Origin: Roseburia rectibacter
GTDB taxonomy: Bacteria; Bacillota; Clostridia; Lachnospirales; Lachnospiraceae
NCBI RefSeq assembly: GCF_014287515.2
Contig: NZ_CP092473.1
Location: 1,763,001 to 1,827,000, forward strand
Length of the DNA stretch: 64,000 nucleotides
Reading direction: 5' to 3'
The notes below the pieces were generated by a model. That model worked only from the letters and a program-made list of their open reading frames with translations, searched no databases and was not told where the DNA came from. Positions 53,470 to 62,453 of this stretch are shown here, one piece after another. Numbering within the stretch: position 1 is the stretch's first letter; every line of letters starts with the position of its first letter. Both the position numbers and the translations under genes were made by a program.

Positions 53470-53964
53470 ATGAGAAACAAAAAAGTATTACTTATCGTGC
53501 AAGCTGCACTTATCGCAGCTATCTATGTTGTACTGACTTATTTTATCAGTGCATTCAATCTTGCTTCCGGCGCAATTCAGGTCAGGATTTCCGAGGCACT
53601 TACCATTTTACCAGTATTTACACCGGCAGCTATTCCGGGACTTTTTATAGGATGCCTGCTCAGCAATCTGCTCACCGGCTGCATGCCGCTTGATGTTGTG
53701 TTTGGCAGTCTTGCGACACTGATCGGGGCATGTGGAACTTATGCGTTAAGAAAGCACAAATGGCTGGCTCCGTTACCACCGATCGTGGCAAATACGATCA
53801 TTGTACCGTTTGTTCTGGCATATGTGTACATGGCAGAGGGGACGATCCCATTCTTTATGTTGACTGTCGGAATCGGCGAAGTGATTTCCTGCTATGTGTT
53901 AGGTATGATCTTATATAAAGTGTTAAATAATTACCGCAGTGTGATCTTTAAAAACGAAGATTAG
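53470..53964 (+). CDS. queT: Queuosine precursor transporter QueT
   Basis: 164 aa S component of an ECF transporter for queuosine precursors. Opens KKVLLIVQAALIAAIYVVLTY, with SGAIQVRISEALTILPVF and NLLTGCMPLDVVFGSLATL, characteristic of QueT. About five membrane helices. ATG 53470 comes seven bases after the riboswitch's AAAGGAG; upstream open frame covers the riboswitch and is not coding. Regulation by preQ1 fits the function. Confidence 0.93.
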   Translation: MRNKKVLLIVQAALIAAIYVVLTYFISAFNLASGAIQVRISEALTILPVFTPAAIPGLFIGCLLSNLLTGCMPLDVVFGSLATLIGACGTYALRKHKWLAPLPPIVANTIIVPFVLAYVYMAEGTIPFFMLTVGIGEVISCYVLGMILYKVLNNYRSVIFKNED

Positions 53965-53978
53965 TGAGGGCAGAAAAG

Positions 53979-54022
53979 GAGTACTGATTATAAGTGCAGC
54001 TTGTGATCAGTACTCTTTTTTT
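53979..54022 (+). terminator. Intrinsic terminator after queT
   Basis: GAGTACTGAT (53979-53988) pairs perfectly with ATCAGTACTC (54006-54015), followed by seven T. Confidence 0.9.
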
Positions 54023-54092
54023 GTCAATTTTGATGAACCTTCTTCTGATGTTTGTGCAAAAGTGTACAAAAGAAACCGGAATTTTGAAAGAA

Positions 54093-54116
54093 TTTTGTGA
54101 AAGAAGTTTCGCAAAA
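54093..54116. promoter_or_regulatory. 24 bp inverted repeat, probable RpiR operator
   Basis: TTTTGTGAAA (54093-54102) and TTTCGCAAAA (54107-54116) are complementary at nine of ten positions around GAAG. It lies about 50 bp upstream of the promoter of the nanE operon, whose RpiR-type regulator is encoded nearby. Binding by that regulator is inferred. Confidence 0.5.
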
Positions 54117-54167
54117 ACAAAAAATATCAATTTTGAAGGAAAGTAGATTCAGTATCGGGTAAAATCG

Positions 54168-54196
54168 TTGAAAAAACCGGAAATTCGGGGTATAAA
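54168..54196 (+). promoter_or_regulatory. Promoter of the nanE operon
   Basis: TTGAAA (54168-54173), 17 bp, TATAAA (54191-54196), 48 bp before the start codon. Confidence 0.6.
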
Positions 54197-54243
54197 ATTT
54201 ATATCACAGAGGATCCCAAAGGTGATGTGAAAGGAGTAAGAGA

Positions 54244-54942
54244 ATGGAAGCGCAGTTTGAGAATTTGCGAAGCAAGCTGATTGTATCGTGTCAGGCACTA
54301 GAAGATGAACCTTTACATTCATCATTTATTATGGGGCGGATGGCCAAAGCCGCATATGAGGGTGGAGCAGCAGGAATTCGGGCAAATACGGTAGAAGATA
54401 TTCTTGAGATAAGAAAGAATGTTTCACTTCCAATCATCGGTATTATCAAGGAGGTGTATGACAATTCAGAAGTATATATTACACCGACCTTAAAAGAGGT
54501 AGATGCATTGATGGAGATAAAACCAGAAATTATTGCAGTGGATGCAACAAAGCGCATCAGACCAGATGGAACTTATCTGAAAGAATTTTTTGAAAAAGTG
54601 AAAGAAAAATATCCGGATCAAAAATTTATGGCAGACTGTTCAACGGTGGAGGAAGCATTATTTGCAGATGAAATTGGATTTGATTTTATTGGAACAACAC
54701 TTGTGGGATATACGCCGTACAGCGTAAATGACAAAATTGAACAGAATGATTTTGAAATTATACGCAAGATATTAAAACAGGTACATCATCCGGTAATTGC
54801 TGAGGGAAATATCGATGTGCCGCAGAAAGCCAGACGAGTAGTTGAACTTGGATGTTATAGTGTCGTTGTGGGTGGGGCGATTACAAGACCGCAGCTCATC
54901 ACGAAAAAGTTTACAAATGCACTGATTGAAGGAGGAGAATAG
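54244..54942 (+). CDS. nanE: N-acetylmannosamine-6-phosphate 2-epimerase
   Basis: 232 aa TIM-barrel epimerase converting ManNAc-6-P to GlcNAc-6-[13 protein letters not shown] near the start, [32 protein letters not shown] and [10 protein letters not shown] are conserved, with catalytic Lys in GIIKE. First gene of an operon; a permease follows after two bases. The product would be deacetylated elsewhere and isomerised by NagB, encoded at the other end of this region. No sialic acid lyase (nanA) is present. Confidence 0.95.
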   Translation: MEAQFENLRSKLIVSCQALEDEPLHSSFIMGRMAKAAYEGGAAGIRANTVEDILEIRKNVSLPIIGIIKEVYDNSEVYITPTLKEVDALMEIKPEIIAVDATKRIRPDGTYLKEFFEKVKEKYPDQKFMADCSTVEEALFADEIGFDFIGTTLVGYTPYSVNDKIEQNDFEIIRKILKQVHHPVIAEGNIDVPQKARRVVELGCYSVVVGGAITRPQLITKKFTNALIEGGE

Positions 54943-54944
54943 GT

Positions 54945-56222
54945 ATGCAGACGTTACAGGTAATAGTAATTTTGGCAATCTTCTTAGCGGGAGTTGCTCT
55001 TATGATGACAAAAAAGATGCCAGCGATTTTAGCACTTCCATGTATGGGAATTTTAATCGCAGTAGTAGCAGGAGTTCCATTTATATCAAGTGATGCAGAA
55101 ACACAGAGTATTACTTCTTATGTAATTGCAGGTGGAGCATCCCGTCTTGCGAGCACCATTATTGTTACCGTATTTGGTGCAATTTTTGCAAAAGTAATTC
55201 AGAAAGAGGGAATTTCAGATGCCATTATCCGTAAGGCAGCAGAGCTGGCAGGGGATAAGCCGGTTATGATCGCTTTGGCACTGACTGCTGCAACGGCACT
55301 GATCTTTACTGCTATGAGTGGTGCAGGTCCTGTTATTATGGTCGCTCAGATTGCAATTCCGCTGTTACTGTCTGCGGGAATTGAGCCGATCGTGGCAGCA
55401 AGTCTCGTACTTTTTGGATTAAACATTGGACTTCTTTTTAATGTATCGCAGTACCAGATTTATGTAGATACCATTGGAATGGATATGGAGGTTATTAAAA
55501 CATCTTCCATCGTGATGGGACTGATCTGTGCGGTTGTGACGGTTGCATATATTTTAATCAATGTAAATAAAAAGACAGTCAGAAGTACATGGGCAATGAA
55601 TGCTGGAACCAACTCTAAAAAGGTTAATCCGGTTGCCATGCTGATGCCGCTTCTTCCTATCGTACTGGTATTTTTCTTTAAGTGGAATGCGGAGACAAGC
55701 TTGGTGGTAGCAATTATTGTAACAGCATTAATTACGAAGCCGTCTTCAAGTATTCAGGTTCTTTCAAGCTCCATGGTAGAGGGAATTAAGGATGTGGCAG
55801 GAGTCATCGGTCTGATGATTGGTATTGGAATTCTTTTAAATGGAGTGGCAGCACAGAAAACATCTGCTCTGATGCAGCCAATCATTAGTGTGATTCTTCC
55901 ATCAAACCCGATTATGTACATTGTAATTTTTACAGTTCTTTCTCCACTGGCTCTGTATCGTGGACCGTTAAATATGTACGGTCTTGGCTCTGGTCTCGCA
56001 AATATTTTCCTGACAGCAGGAAAACTGAGTGCACCAGCAGTTGGTATGGCACTTCGTAGTACCAGCGTGGTACAGTGTGTATCAGACCCGACAAACACAC
56101 AGAATGTCATCGTAGCAGATTATGCAAAAGTCGATGTTAATGATATTTTGAAATCAACACTTCCATACACCATGGTAATGGCACTTGGAATCTTGATTTA
56201 CGCAGCAGTAGCATTATTCTAA
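54945..56222 (+). CDS. GntP/CitM-like membrane permease
   Basis: 425 aa, about eleven membrane helices. Repeated inverted halves typical of the ion transporter superfamily, with AMSGAGPVIMVAQIAIPLL in the first half and LYRGPLNMYGLGSG in the second. Members import organic anions (gluconate, citrate, others) with H+ or Na+. In the operon it is the only transporter, so it likely brings in the substrate of the pathway. Substrate not readable; not a sialic acid TRAP, SSS or ABC type. Confidence 0.82.
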   Translation: MQTLQVIVILAIFLAGVALMMTKKMPAILALPCMGILIAVVAGVPFISSDAETQSITSYVIAGGASRLASTIIVTVFGAIFAKVIQKEGISDAIIRKAAELAGDKPVMIALALTAATALIFTAMSGAGPVIMVAQIAIPLLLSAGIEPIVAASLVLFGLNIGLLFNVSQYQIYVDTIGMDMEVIKTSSIVMGLICAVVTVAYILINVNKKTVRSTWAMNAGTNSKKVNPVAMLMPLLPIVLVFFFKWNAETSLVVAIIVTALITKPSSSIQVLSSSMVEGIKDVAGVIGLMIGIGILLNGVAAQKTSALMQPIISVILPSNPIMYIVIFTVLSPLALYRGPLNMYGLGSGLANIFLTAGKLSAPAVGMALRSTSVVQCVSDPTNTQNVIVADYAKVDVNDILKSTLPYTMVMALGILIYAAVALF

Positions 56223-56258
56223 ACAGTAAGGATCATTCAAGGAGGGTATGTTTCACAT

Positions 56259-58409
56259 ATGGATAACAGAAAGGTAAGGATCGGAATCGATGTCGGAGGA
56301 ACATTTACGGATGCCGTAGTCGTAGATAATGAGACCTATGAGGTCATTGCAAAAGAAAAAGTGCCGACGACACATCATGCCGAGCGCGGTGTGGCGCAGG
56401 GAATCATTGAGGCGATCAATACGGTACTCACAAAAAATGGAATTTCTCCGGATAATGTTATATTTATCGCACATGGAACCACACAGGCAACCAATGCCCT
56501 GTTAGAGGGAGATGTGGCACGTGTTGGTATTGTTGGCATGGGAAGTGGTATGGAGGCAGAACGTTCCCGCAAGGAGACGACAGTCGGAAATATCGAGCTG
56601 GCACCGGGAAAATATTTATATACAGAGCATGAATTTATAGATGCAGCCTCACTTACCGATGAGGCTGTAAAAGAGGCAATCGATGCACTGAAACTGAAAA
56701 ATGTGGAGGTGATCGTGGCTTCGGAGAGTTACTCTGTTGATAATCCGGAAAATGAGCAGAAAGTTATTGGCCTGGCGGTAAAAGAAGGACTGGTCGCTAC
56801 AGGTGGACATGAGATCTCCCAGCTTTACGGACTGCAGGCGAGGACGAGGACAGCAGCAGTCAATGCGGCATTGATCCCCAAAATGATGGAGACTGCCAAC
56901 ATGACGGAAAATGCGGTAAAAGATTCCGGTATTAAAAAACCGCTGATGATCATGCGCTGTGATGGCGGCGTCATGAGTATCGATGAGGTGCGGAAGAGAC
57001 CGATTCTTACGATGCTATCCGGCCTGGCAGCAGGTGTGGCAGGAGCACTGATGTATGAAAAACTGACAGATGGCATTTTCCTTGAGGCAGGTGGAACATC
57101 GACCGATATTTCAGCGATCAAAGATGGCAAGGTTATGATCAAAAATGCACAGATCGGGGGAAGAAAGTTATATCTGACTTCTTTGGATGTGCGTACACTT
57201 GGAATTGCCGGAGGCAGTATGATCGTGGTGCGTGGAGGTAAGATCGCAGATGTCGGACCAAGATCCGCACATATCGCAGAGAAAGAGTATGAGGTCTTTA
57301 CTGACACCGATAAGATGAAGAATCCAAAGATAGAGCTGATCGCACCGCGCGAGGACGATACATCGGATTATGCGGTTGTTGCCTGTGCAAATGGCGAGAG
57401 CTATGCGCTTACACTGGCAGGTGCCGCAAATATTCTGGGTTATGTGCCGGCGGATGACTATGCTGCCGGAAATGTGGAATCAGCGAAGATCGCATGGGGG
57501 GCATTGGCATCTATGACGGGGAGCACGGTGGAAGAACTGTGCCGTCAGGCAATGGATATTGCGATGACGAAAGTTGGCGAGATTGTAAAACAACTGATTG
57601 CAGATTATAATCTGAATCCGAACCTGATCTGTCTGGTCGGTGGTGGTGGTTCGGCGTCGGTTGTCGTACCATATTTGGGAGAAAAAATGGGAATCCGGCA
57701 TAAGATTGCGGAAAATGCACCGTACATTTCTACGATCGGTGTCTCTCTGGCACTTGTGCGTGAGCAGATGGAGCGAAATGTTGCAAACCCTACGGATGAG
57801 GATATCCGTAAAATCCGCCATGATATTATGGAAGTGATCACCAGGGCAGGCGCAGATGCAGCAACGGTTGATATTTCGATTGAAATCGACAGCCAGAAAA
57901 ATATTTTAAGAGCGATCGCAACAGGAGCGACAGAGCTGCGTACCAAGGACCGCAATGCAAAGACCATCTCGGAGGAAGAACAGAAGCAGATTTTAGCGGA
58001 TGCCGAGAAGACAACGACAGATATGGTTGAGCGGGCAGCAGCGGCAGGAAGATGGCATGCGTACTATGTAAATGTGGCAAAAGGCGGCTTTCTAGGATTA
58101 TTTAAATCAAAGAAAAAACTGGTGCGCATGATCGATGAGGAAGGCGTTATACGTCTTCAGAAAAATATTGCAAAAATTGGAGTATTTCACAAAGATCAGA
58201 TTGGAACAGATTTCATGGAATTTGTGGACAGTATGACACAGTATACGGACGCTGGTGCGACATTGCCGAAAACGTACTTATTTTTTGGTCAGAAAATGAG
58301 TGATTTAAGTGGTGTCTTAAACAAAGAGCAGCTGCTCGGTCTAGCTGAGATGGAACTGGAATTTGTTGAGGATGATCAGGAAATTATTGCAGTCGCTGCA
58401 AAGGATTGA
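56259..58409 (+). CDS. Hydantoinase/oxoprolinase (HyuA-like) family protein
   Basis: 716 aa. N-terminal actin-like ATP-binding GIDVGGTFTDAVV, IAHGTTQATNALLEG, MRCDGGVMSIDEVRKRP, FLEAGGTSTDIS and C-terminal LVGGGGSASVVVPYLG define the HyuA/AcxA group. These enzymes use ATP to open or carboxylate small ring or keto substrates such as 5-oxoproline or hydantoins, usually with a HyuB partner; no hyuB gene is seen. The last 130 residues are an added domain. Located in an amino-sugar operon, which is unusual. AAGGAGG before ATG 56259. Confidence 0.88.
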   Translation: MDNRKVRIGIDVGGTFTDAVVVDNETYEVIAKEKVPTTHHAERGVAQGIIEAINTVLTKNGISPDNVIFIAHGTTQATNALLEGDVARVGIVGMGSGMEAERSRKETTVGNIELAPGKYLYTEHEFIDAASLTDEAVKEAIDALKLKNVEVIVASESYSVDNPENEQKVIGLAVKEGLVATGGHEISQLYGLQARTRTAAVNAALIPKMMETANMTENAVKDSGIKKPLMIMRCDGGVMSIDEVRKRPILTMLSGLAAGVAGALMYEKLTDGIFLEAGGTSTDISAIKDGKVMIKNAQIGGRKLYLTSLDVRTLGIAGGSMIVVRGGKIADVGPRSAHIAEKEYEVFTDTDKMKNPKIELIAPREDDTSDYAVVACANGESYALTLAGAANILGYVPADDYAAGNVESAKIAWGALASMTGSTVEELCRQAMDIAMTKVGEIVKQLIADYNLNPNLICLVGGGGSASVVVPYLGEKMGIRHKIAENAPYISTIGVSLALVREQMERNVANPTDEDIRKIRHDIMEVITRAGADAATVDISIEIDSQKNILRAIATGATELRTKDRNAKTISEEEQKQILADAEKTTTDMVERAAAAGRWHAYYVNVAKGGFLGLFKSKKKLVRMIDEEGVIRLQKNIAKIGVFHKDQIGTDFMEFVDSMTQYTDAGATLPKTYLFFGQKMSDLSGVLNKEQLLGLAEMELEFVEDDQEIIAVAAKD

Positions 58410-58413
58410 GACA

Positions 58414-59094
58414 ATGTATGATCTTAAATCAATAACAGAAGAACAATATGCGATGATGGAACTGATGAATGACCGGCTGGCACCCTGTATCCCGAAGGAG
58501 AAATGCAGGGATTATGTGACGGAAGCGATCGCATGCGGACAGGAGGCATTTGAGCAGTATAAAGATGCGGATATTATGGCAATACTGGTGAATTCCGGTG
58601 TTGCCATTCTGCAGGATGAACGGGAATTTACACATCATGGGCAAAACTATGAGGTATGGGCGCAGATCACCTGTGGCGGGAAGGAAAAAAAGATTGAACT
58701 TTTTATGCCGGATCTGCGCAGAAAGCAACAGATTCTGAAGGAAAACGGAGTGGAGACAGGGGAACAGTGGCTCATAAAGCTGCATCTTGCGCATGAGTTT
58801 TATCATTTTCTGGAATTTACAACGCTTGGGAAAGTCGGTATGCGGCTTGATCCTGTGCAGAAAAAGACGATTTTTGGTACGGTGCAAAGACCGCTTACAA
58901 CAGTCAGCGAGATCGCTGCACACAGTTTTGCGGGAAGATATATGAAGAGTGAGATTCTTCCACAGATGACAGATTATATGGTAATGCTGTCGGAAGGCAT
59001 ATTGCCGGAAGAGACATTGCGGGAACGGATGCAGGAAGCAGAAGAACGATTACGGAAAAATGAGGGTGGAAAACAGAATGTATCAATGGGATAA
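58414..59094 (+). CDS. Hypothetical protein with HExxH motif
   Basis: 226 aa. HLAHEFYHFLEFT contains HEFYH, the zinc-metallopeptidase signature, in a mostly helical context; TVSEIAAHSFAGRYMK follows, with a Glu that may be the third ligand. No signal peptide. The start ATG 58414 lies five bases after the hydantoinase stop. Frame is open upstream but overlaps that gene. No named family recognised; a metal-dependent hydrolase acting in the same pathway is possible. Confidence 0.7.
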   Translation: MYDLKSITEEQYAMMELMNDRLAPCIPKEKCRDYVTEAIACGQEAFEQYKDADIMAILVNSGVAILQDEREFTHHGQNYEVWAQITCGGKEKKIELFMPDLRRKQQILKENGVETGEQWLIKLHLAHEFYHFLEFTTLGKVGMRLDPVQKKTIFGTVQRPLTTVSEIAAHSFAGRYMKSEILPQMTDYMVMLSEGILPEETLRERMQEAEERLRKNEGGKQNVSMG

Positions 59095-60394
59095 AATAAA
59101 GGTGATTGGAAACTACGACACAGTTGTAGTTGGCGGTGGCACTGCCGGGGCGGCAGCGGGAATCCGTGCGGCAAAAGAAGGAAACAGGGTTTTGATCGTG
59201 GAAAAAAGCCTTGCACTTGGCGGGGCGGCTGTCAATGCGCTGGTGAATCCGATGATGGAGTCTTTTGTTGAACATGGAGAGATATTTCATGAGATTGAGA
59301 GACGCCTGAAAGAAAAAGGGGTCACTACCAGAGATGGCATTATGGAATATGTACATTCCACAGCAGAGGCAAAAGCACTTGTGTTAGAGGAGATGTTTCT
59401 GGAATATGGAGGCGGGATATTATATGATGCAGTGCTGACCGACTGTCAGGTAAAAGATCAGAAAATTGAAAAGATTTTTGTGACGACTGAGGAAGGTGTA
59501 TATGCGATAGAGGCAGAACAATTTGTTGACGCCACCGGGGATGCGGTTCTTTCAAGAATGGCGGGAGTAGCATATACCGCCGGGGATGAGAACGGAAATA
59601 ACCAGATGACATCGCTGCGTTTTGAGATGGGTGGCATTGATGTCGAAAAATACCGGGCATACTGTTTGTCTTTAAATGATGAATTTTCTCCGCTGGTAAA
59701 AGGATACTTTTTTGAATCTGCAATGGTGCGGAATAAGAATTTTAAACTTGAACCGGTTTTTCGAAAAGGGGTGGAACTTGGATATCTGAAAGAGGAAGAT
59801 CTCGTTTACTACCAGTGTTTTTCCATTCCAGATCAGCCGGGTTGTATGACATTTAACTGTCCGCATATCAGTAGTATGAAGAAGAATACCGATGTGTGGG
59901 CACGGAGCAGAGCTGTAACGGAAGGACATCAGATGATCTTCCGGCTGGTTTCATTTTTAAAGGCATGTATGCCGGGATTTGAACATGCGTATCTGATTCG
60001 GGAAGCATCAGCACTCGGTGTCCGGGAATCCTACCGTATTGTCGGAAAATATGTGCTGAGTGAAGACGATTACATAAAGAGAGCCAGATTCGAAGATGCG
60101 GTGGCAAAAGGAGACTGGTATATTGATGTACACTCTGCAACGAAAGGACTTGTCCATATGGAGAAGTATCAGAGGGGAGAATACTATGAGATTCCATACC
60201 GGTGTCTTATCAATGAGCAGGTCGACAATCTGTTAACAATCGGCAGATGTATTTCTACAACATTTCTGGCTCAGGCGAGTATCCGTATCCAGCCGACGGT
60301 GATTGATATGGGAGATGCGGCAGGAAAGGCATGTGCGGATGCACATACAAAGCAGACTGCACTGAGTAAGTTTGAGGGGAAAAATTTGATATAA
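59078..60394 (+). CDS. FAD-dependent oxidoreductase
   Basis: 438 aa of the FAD_oxidored group. FAD-binding TVVVGGGTAGAAAGIRAAKEG and a second-nucleotide Glu in VLIVEKS, GGAAVNALVNP, VDATGDAVLSRMAG, and the C-terminal NLLTIGRCISTTFLAQASIRIQP. Similar proteins oxidise or reduce small organic acids and amines. Start ATG 59078 with GAGGGTGG upstream, overlapping the previous gene by 17 bases. Together with the permease and hydantoinase-like protein it may process the imported compound before NanE. Reaction unknown. Confidence 0.85.
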   Translation: MYQWDKIKVIGNYDTVVVGGGTAGAAAGIRAAKEGNRVLIVEKSLALGGAAVNALVNPMMESFVEHGEIFHEIERRLKEKGVTTRDGIMEYVHSTAEAKALVLEEMFLEYGGGILYDAVLTDCQVKDQKIEKIFVTTEEGVYAIEAEQFVDATGDAVLSRMAGVAYTAGDENGNNQMTSLRFEMGGIDVEKYRAYCLSLNDEFSPLVKGYFFESAMVRNKNFKLEPVFRKGVELGYLKEEDLVYYQCFSIPDQPGCMTFNCPHISSMKKNTDVWARSRAVTEGHQMIFRLVSFLKACMPGFEHAYLIREASALGVRESYRIVGKYVLSEDDYIKRARFEDAVAKGDWYIDVHSATKGLVHMEKYQRGEYYEIPYRCLINEQVDNLLTIGRCISTTFLAQASIRIQPTVIDMGDAAGKACADAHTKQTALSKFEGKNLI

Positions 60395-60420
60395 TGGATA
60401 CCGTTGTCCTCACAGATTGT

Positions 60421-60449
60421 TTGTGTTTTGCGTGAAAAAAGAATATAAT
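60421..60449 (+). promoter_or_regulatory. Promoter for the RpiR-ROK pair
   Basis: TTGTGT (60421-60426), 17 bp, TATAAT (60444-60449). Confidence 0.6.
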
Positions 60450-60490
60450 GGGAACATTATTGTAATAAAACAGGAACAGGTGATGGAACC

Positions 60491-61390
60491 TTGAAGAATA
60501 GCAGATATATAATTTTTAACCAGAATGAGACGAAAGGCCAGATTGAGGCTGCGCAGTCGGATATGACGCAGGTAGAGCACACGATTGCCAATTATTTTCT
60601 AAATAATGAGGAGCTGACAGATTTTTCATCCAAGCGGATATCAGCACTGCTCTATGTATCCGAGGCAACATTGTCACGCTTTGCAAAAAAATGTGGATTT
60701 AAGGGATACCGTGAATTTATTTTTGCATACGAAAAGGACTTAAAAGAGGAAAAAAATGGAACAGTCAGTGAGAAAGATATCAGTCTGTTTACCAAGAAGG
60801 TACAGAGCAGTTATCAGAAGCTGCTGCAGGAAAATTTTAAATTGCTTGATGAGAACCAGATCCGCCGGATTGCCGGACTGTTAAATGTAAGCCGGCGTGT
60901 GTTTGTCTATGGAATGGGAAGTTCCGGCAATGTCGCAGAGGAATTTCAGCTCCGTTTTATGAGGATCGGACTGGATGTGACTGCGGTAACAGATTCACAG
61001 ATGATACAGATGAGTGCAGCACTGGTTGAGGAGAGGATGCTTGTCATTGCAATTTCTCTCAGTGGAACGACGAGAGAGATTGTGGAAAGTATCCGCATCG
61101 CAAAAAGCAGAAATGCAAAAGTAATCTTTATCACTGCGAATCCGGCACCGGAGACGGCGGCAAGATGTGATGAAGTGTTAAGGGTTGCCTATCTGAAAAA
61201 CCTGGATACAGGTACGAAAATTTCACCACAGTTTTCGATTCTGGTCATGATCGATATTTTGTATTCGTATTATTTTGCAAATGATTCGTATTTTAAGGCA
61301 CAGAAATATAAAGAGACTTTATCTGCCATACAAGGAAAACATAAGGGTGCAATGGAAGATGTAAAAAAGGAGAAAATCCGGAATGAGTAA
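60491..61390 (+). CDS. RpiR-family transcriptional regulator
   Basis: 299 aa. N-terminal helix-turn-helix (SALLYVSEATLSRFAKKCGFKGYREF) and C-terminal SIS sugar-phosphate domain (FVYGMGSSGNVAEEFQ; ISLSGTTREIVESI). RpiR regulators of amino-sugar operons respond to phosphosugars such as ManNAc-6-P or GlcNAc-6-P. TTG 60491 follows AGGTGATGG and no ATG is nearby. Overlaps the ROK gene by eight bases. Likely controls the nanE operon. Confidence 0.92.
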   Translation: MKNSRYIIFNQNETKGQIEAAQSDMTQVEHTIANYFLNNEELTDFSSKRISALLYVSEATLSRFAKKCGFKGYREFIFAYEKDLKEEKNGTVSEKDISLFTKKVQSSYQKLLQENFKLLDENQIRRIAGLLNVSRRVFVYGMGSSGNVAEEFQLRFMRIGLDVTAVTDSQMIQMSAALVEERMLVIAISLSGTTREIVESIRIAKSRNAKVIFITANPAPETAARCDEVLRVAYLKNLDTGTKISPQFSILVMIDILYSYYFANDSYFKAQKYKETLSAIQGKHKGAMEDVKKEKIRNE

Positions 61391-62342
61391 CGGAAAAACA
61401 TATTTGGGTGTGGATATAGGTGGTACATCCGTAAAACTTGGGCTTGTAGATGAACAGGGTGTAATCCGGTATAGTGAGGCTTACGATGTTGCATTTGACA
61501 GGTATGAGACACCGATTCTTAAGACAGTTTTAAAAAGTATGAAATTGTTTCTTGCGGAACACGAGGTGACGGAACAGGAGCTGGCGGGAATTGGTGTGTC
61601 GGCTACCGGCGGCATTGATACGGTAAATGGTGTTGTCATCGGATCAGCAGGGCATATTCAAAACTGGGAAGGAAGCCGGATCAAAGAGGAGATGGAAAAA
61701 ATGTTTCATCTCCCGACGACGGTATTGAACGATGCCAATGCGGCGGCTCTTGGAGAAATGTGGATCGGAGCTGCAGCAGACCGTCGGAATGTTATTGTAA
61801 TGACGGTTGGGACTGGTGTTGGAGGTGGAATCATTGTAGATTCTAAGATCCTTCTGGGCGCAAATGGTCTTGCCGGTGAGATCGGACATATTGTGATAAA
61901 CAGTGATGGTGAGCTGTGTTCGTGTGGCAATCATGGCTGTATGGAGCATTATGGTTCAACCACTGCTCTGATTCGCAGAGTCAGAGATGCGGCATCCTGC
62001 GGGAAGATAATACTTCCGGAAGAACAGGAACTGGACGGAAGATTTATTTTTTCGGAAGCAGAAAAGGGCAGCACTGCAATGTTGGAACTGCTTGATTCCT
62101 GGATCGATGACATTGCCTCCGGTCTGGTCGGACTGGTTCATATCTTTAATCCCGAACTGATTTTGATTGGTGGGGGAGTCTCGGCACAAAAGGAGCTGTT
62201 TATTGACCGTCTGAGGGAAAAAGTGATGGCAAGATGTATGCCTCATTTTGTGAAGCATCTTGAACTAAAGGCGGCTGAACTTGGAAATGATGCAGGCTTG
62301 ATTGGAGCAGTATATTATTGTATACAACAGAATATTCTGTAG
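61383..62342 (+). CDS. ROK-family sugar kinase (likely N-acetylmannosamine kinase)
   Basis: 319 aa. ATP-binding GVDIGGTSVKLGLV, sugar-binding NDANAAALGE, GTGVGGGIIVD, GLAGEIGHIVI and the ROK zinc site CSCGNHGCMEHYGS. Phosphorylates a hexosamine; coupled to NanE in the same region, ManNAc kinase is the natural inference, but GlcNAc or glucose kinase cannot be excluded. Confidence 0.9.
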   Translation: MSNGKTYLGVDIGGTSVKLGLVDEQGVIRYSEAYDVAFDRYETPILKTVLKSMKLFLAEHEVTEQELAGIGVSATGGIDTVNGVVIGSAGHIQNWEGSRIKEEMEKMFHLPTTVLNDANAAALGEMWIGAAADRRNVIVMTVGTGVGGGIIVDSKILLGANGLAGEIGHIVINSDGELCSCGNHGCMEHYGSTTALIRRVRDAASCGKIILPEEQELDGRFIFSEAEKGSTAMLELLDSWIDDIASGLVGLVHIFNPELILIGGGVSAQKELFIDRLREKVMARCMPHFVKHLELKAAELGNDAGLIGAVYYCIQQNIL

Positions 62343-62348
62343 CATAAA

Positions 62349-62432
62349 ACAATAGAATGCACGCTCTGCGAACATTCTATTGTCATGAATTAATCGCGTG
62401 AGCCGAAATAATGAGTTTTGGCTCACGCGATT
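62349..62432. terminator. Two consecutive hairpins between ROK and nagB
   Basis: ACAATAGAATG (62349-62359) pairs with CATTCTATTGT (62373-62383). AATCGCGTGAGCC (62392-62404) pairs perfectly with GGCTCACGCGATT (62420-62432). They separate convergent genes; the second has a weak T tract on the plus strand. Confidence 0.7.
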
Positions 62433-62453
62433 ATGTTTTGTAAGAATTTATCG

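Noticed and set aside
56825..57307. 160-codon minus-strand open frame
   Set aside because: Antisense inside the hydantoinase-like gene.
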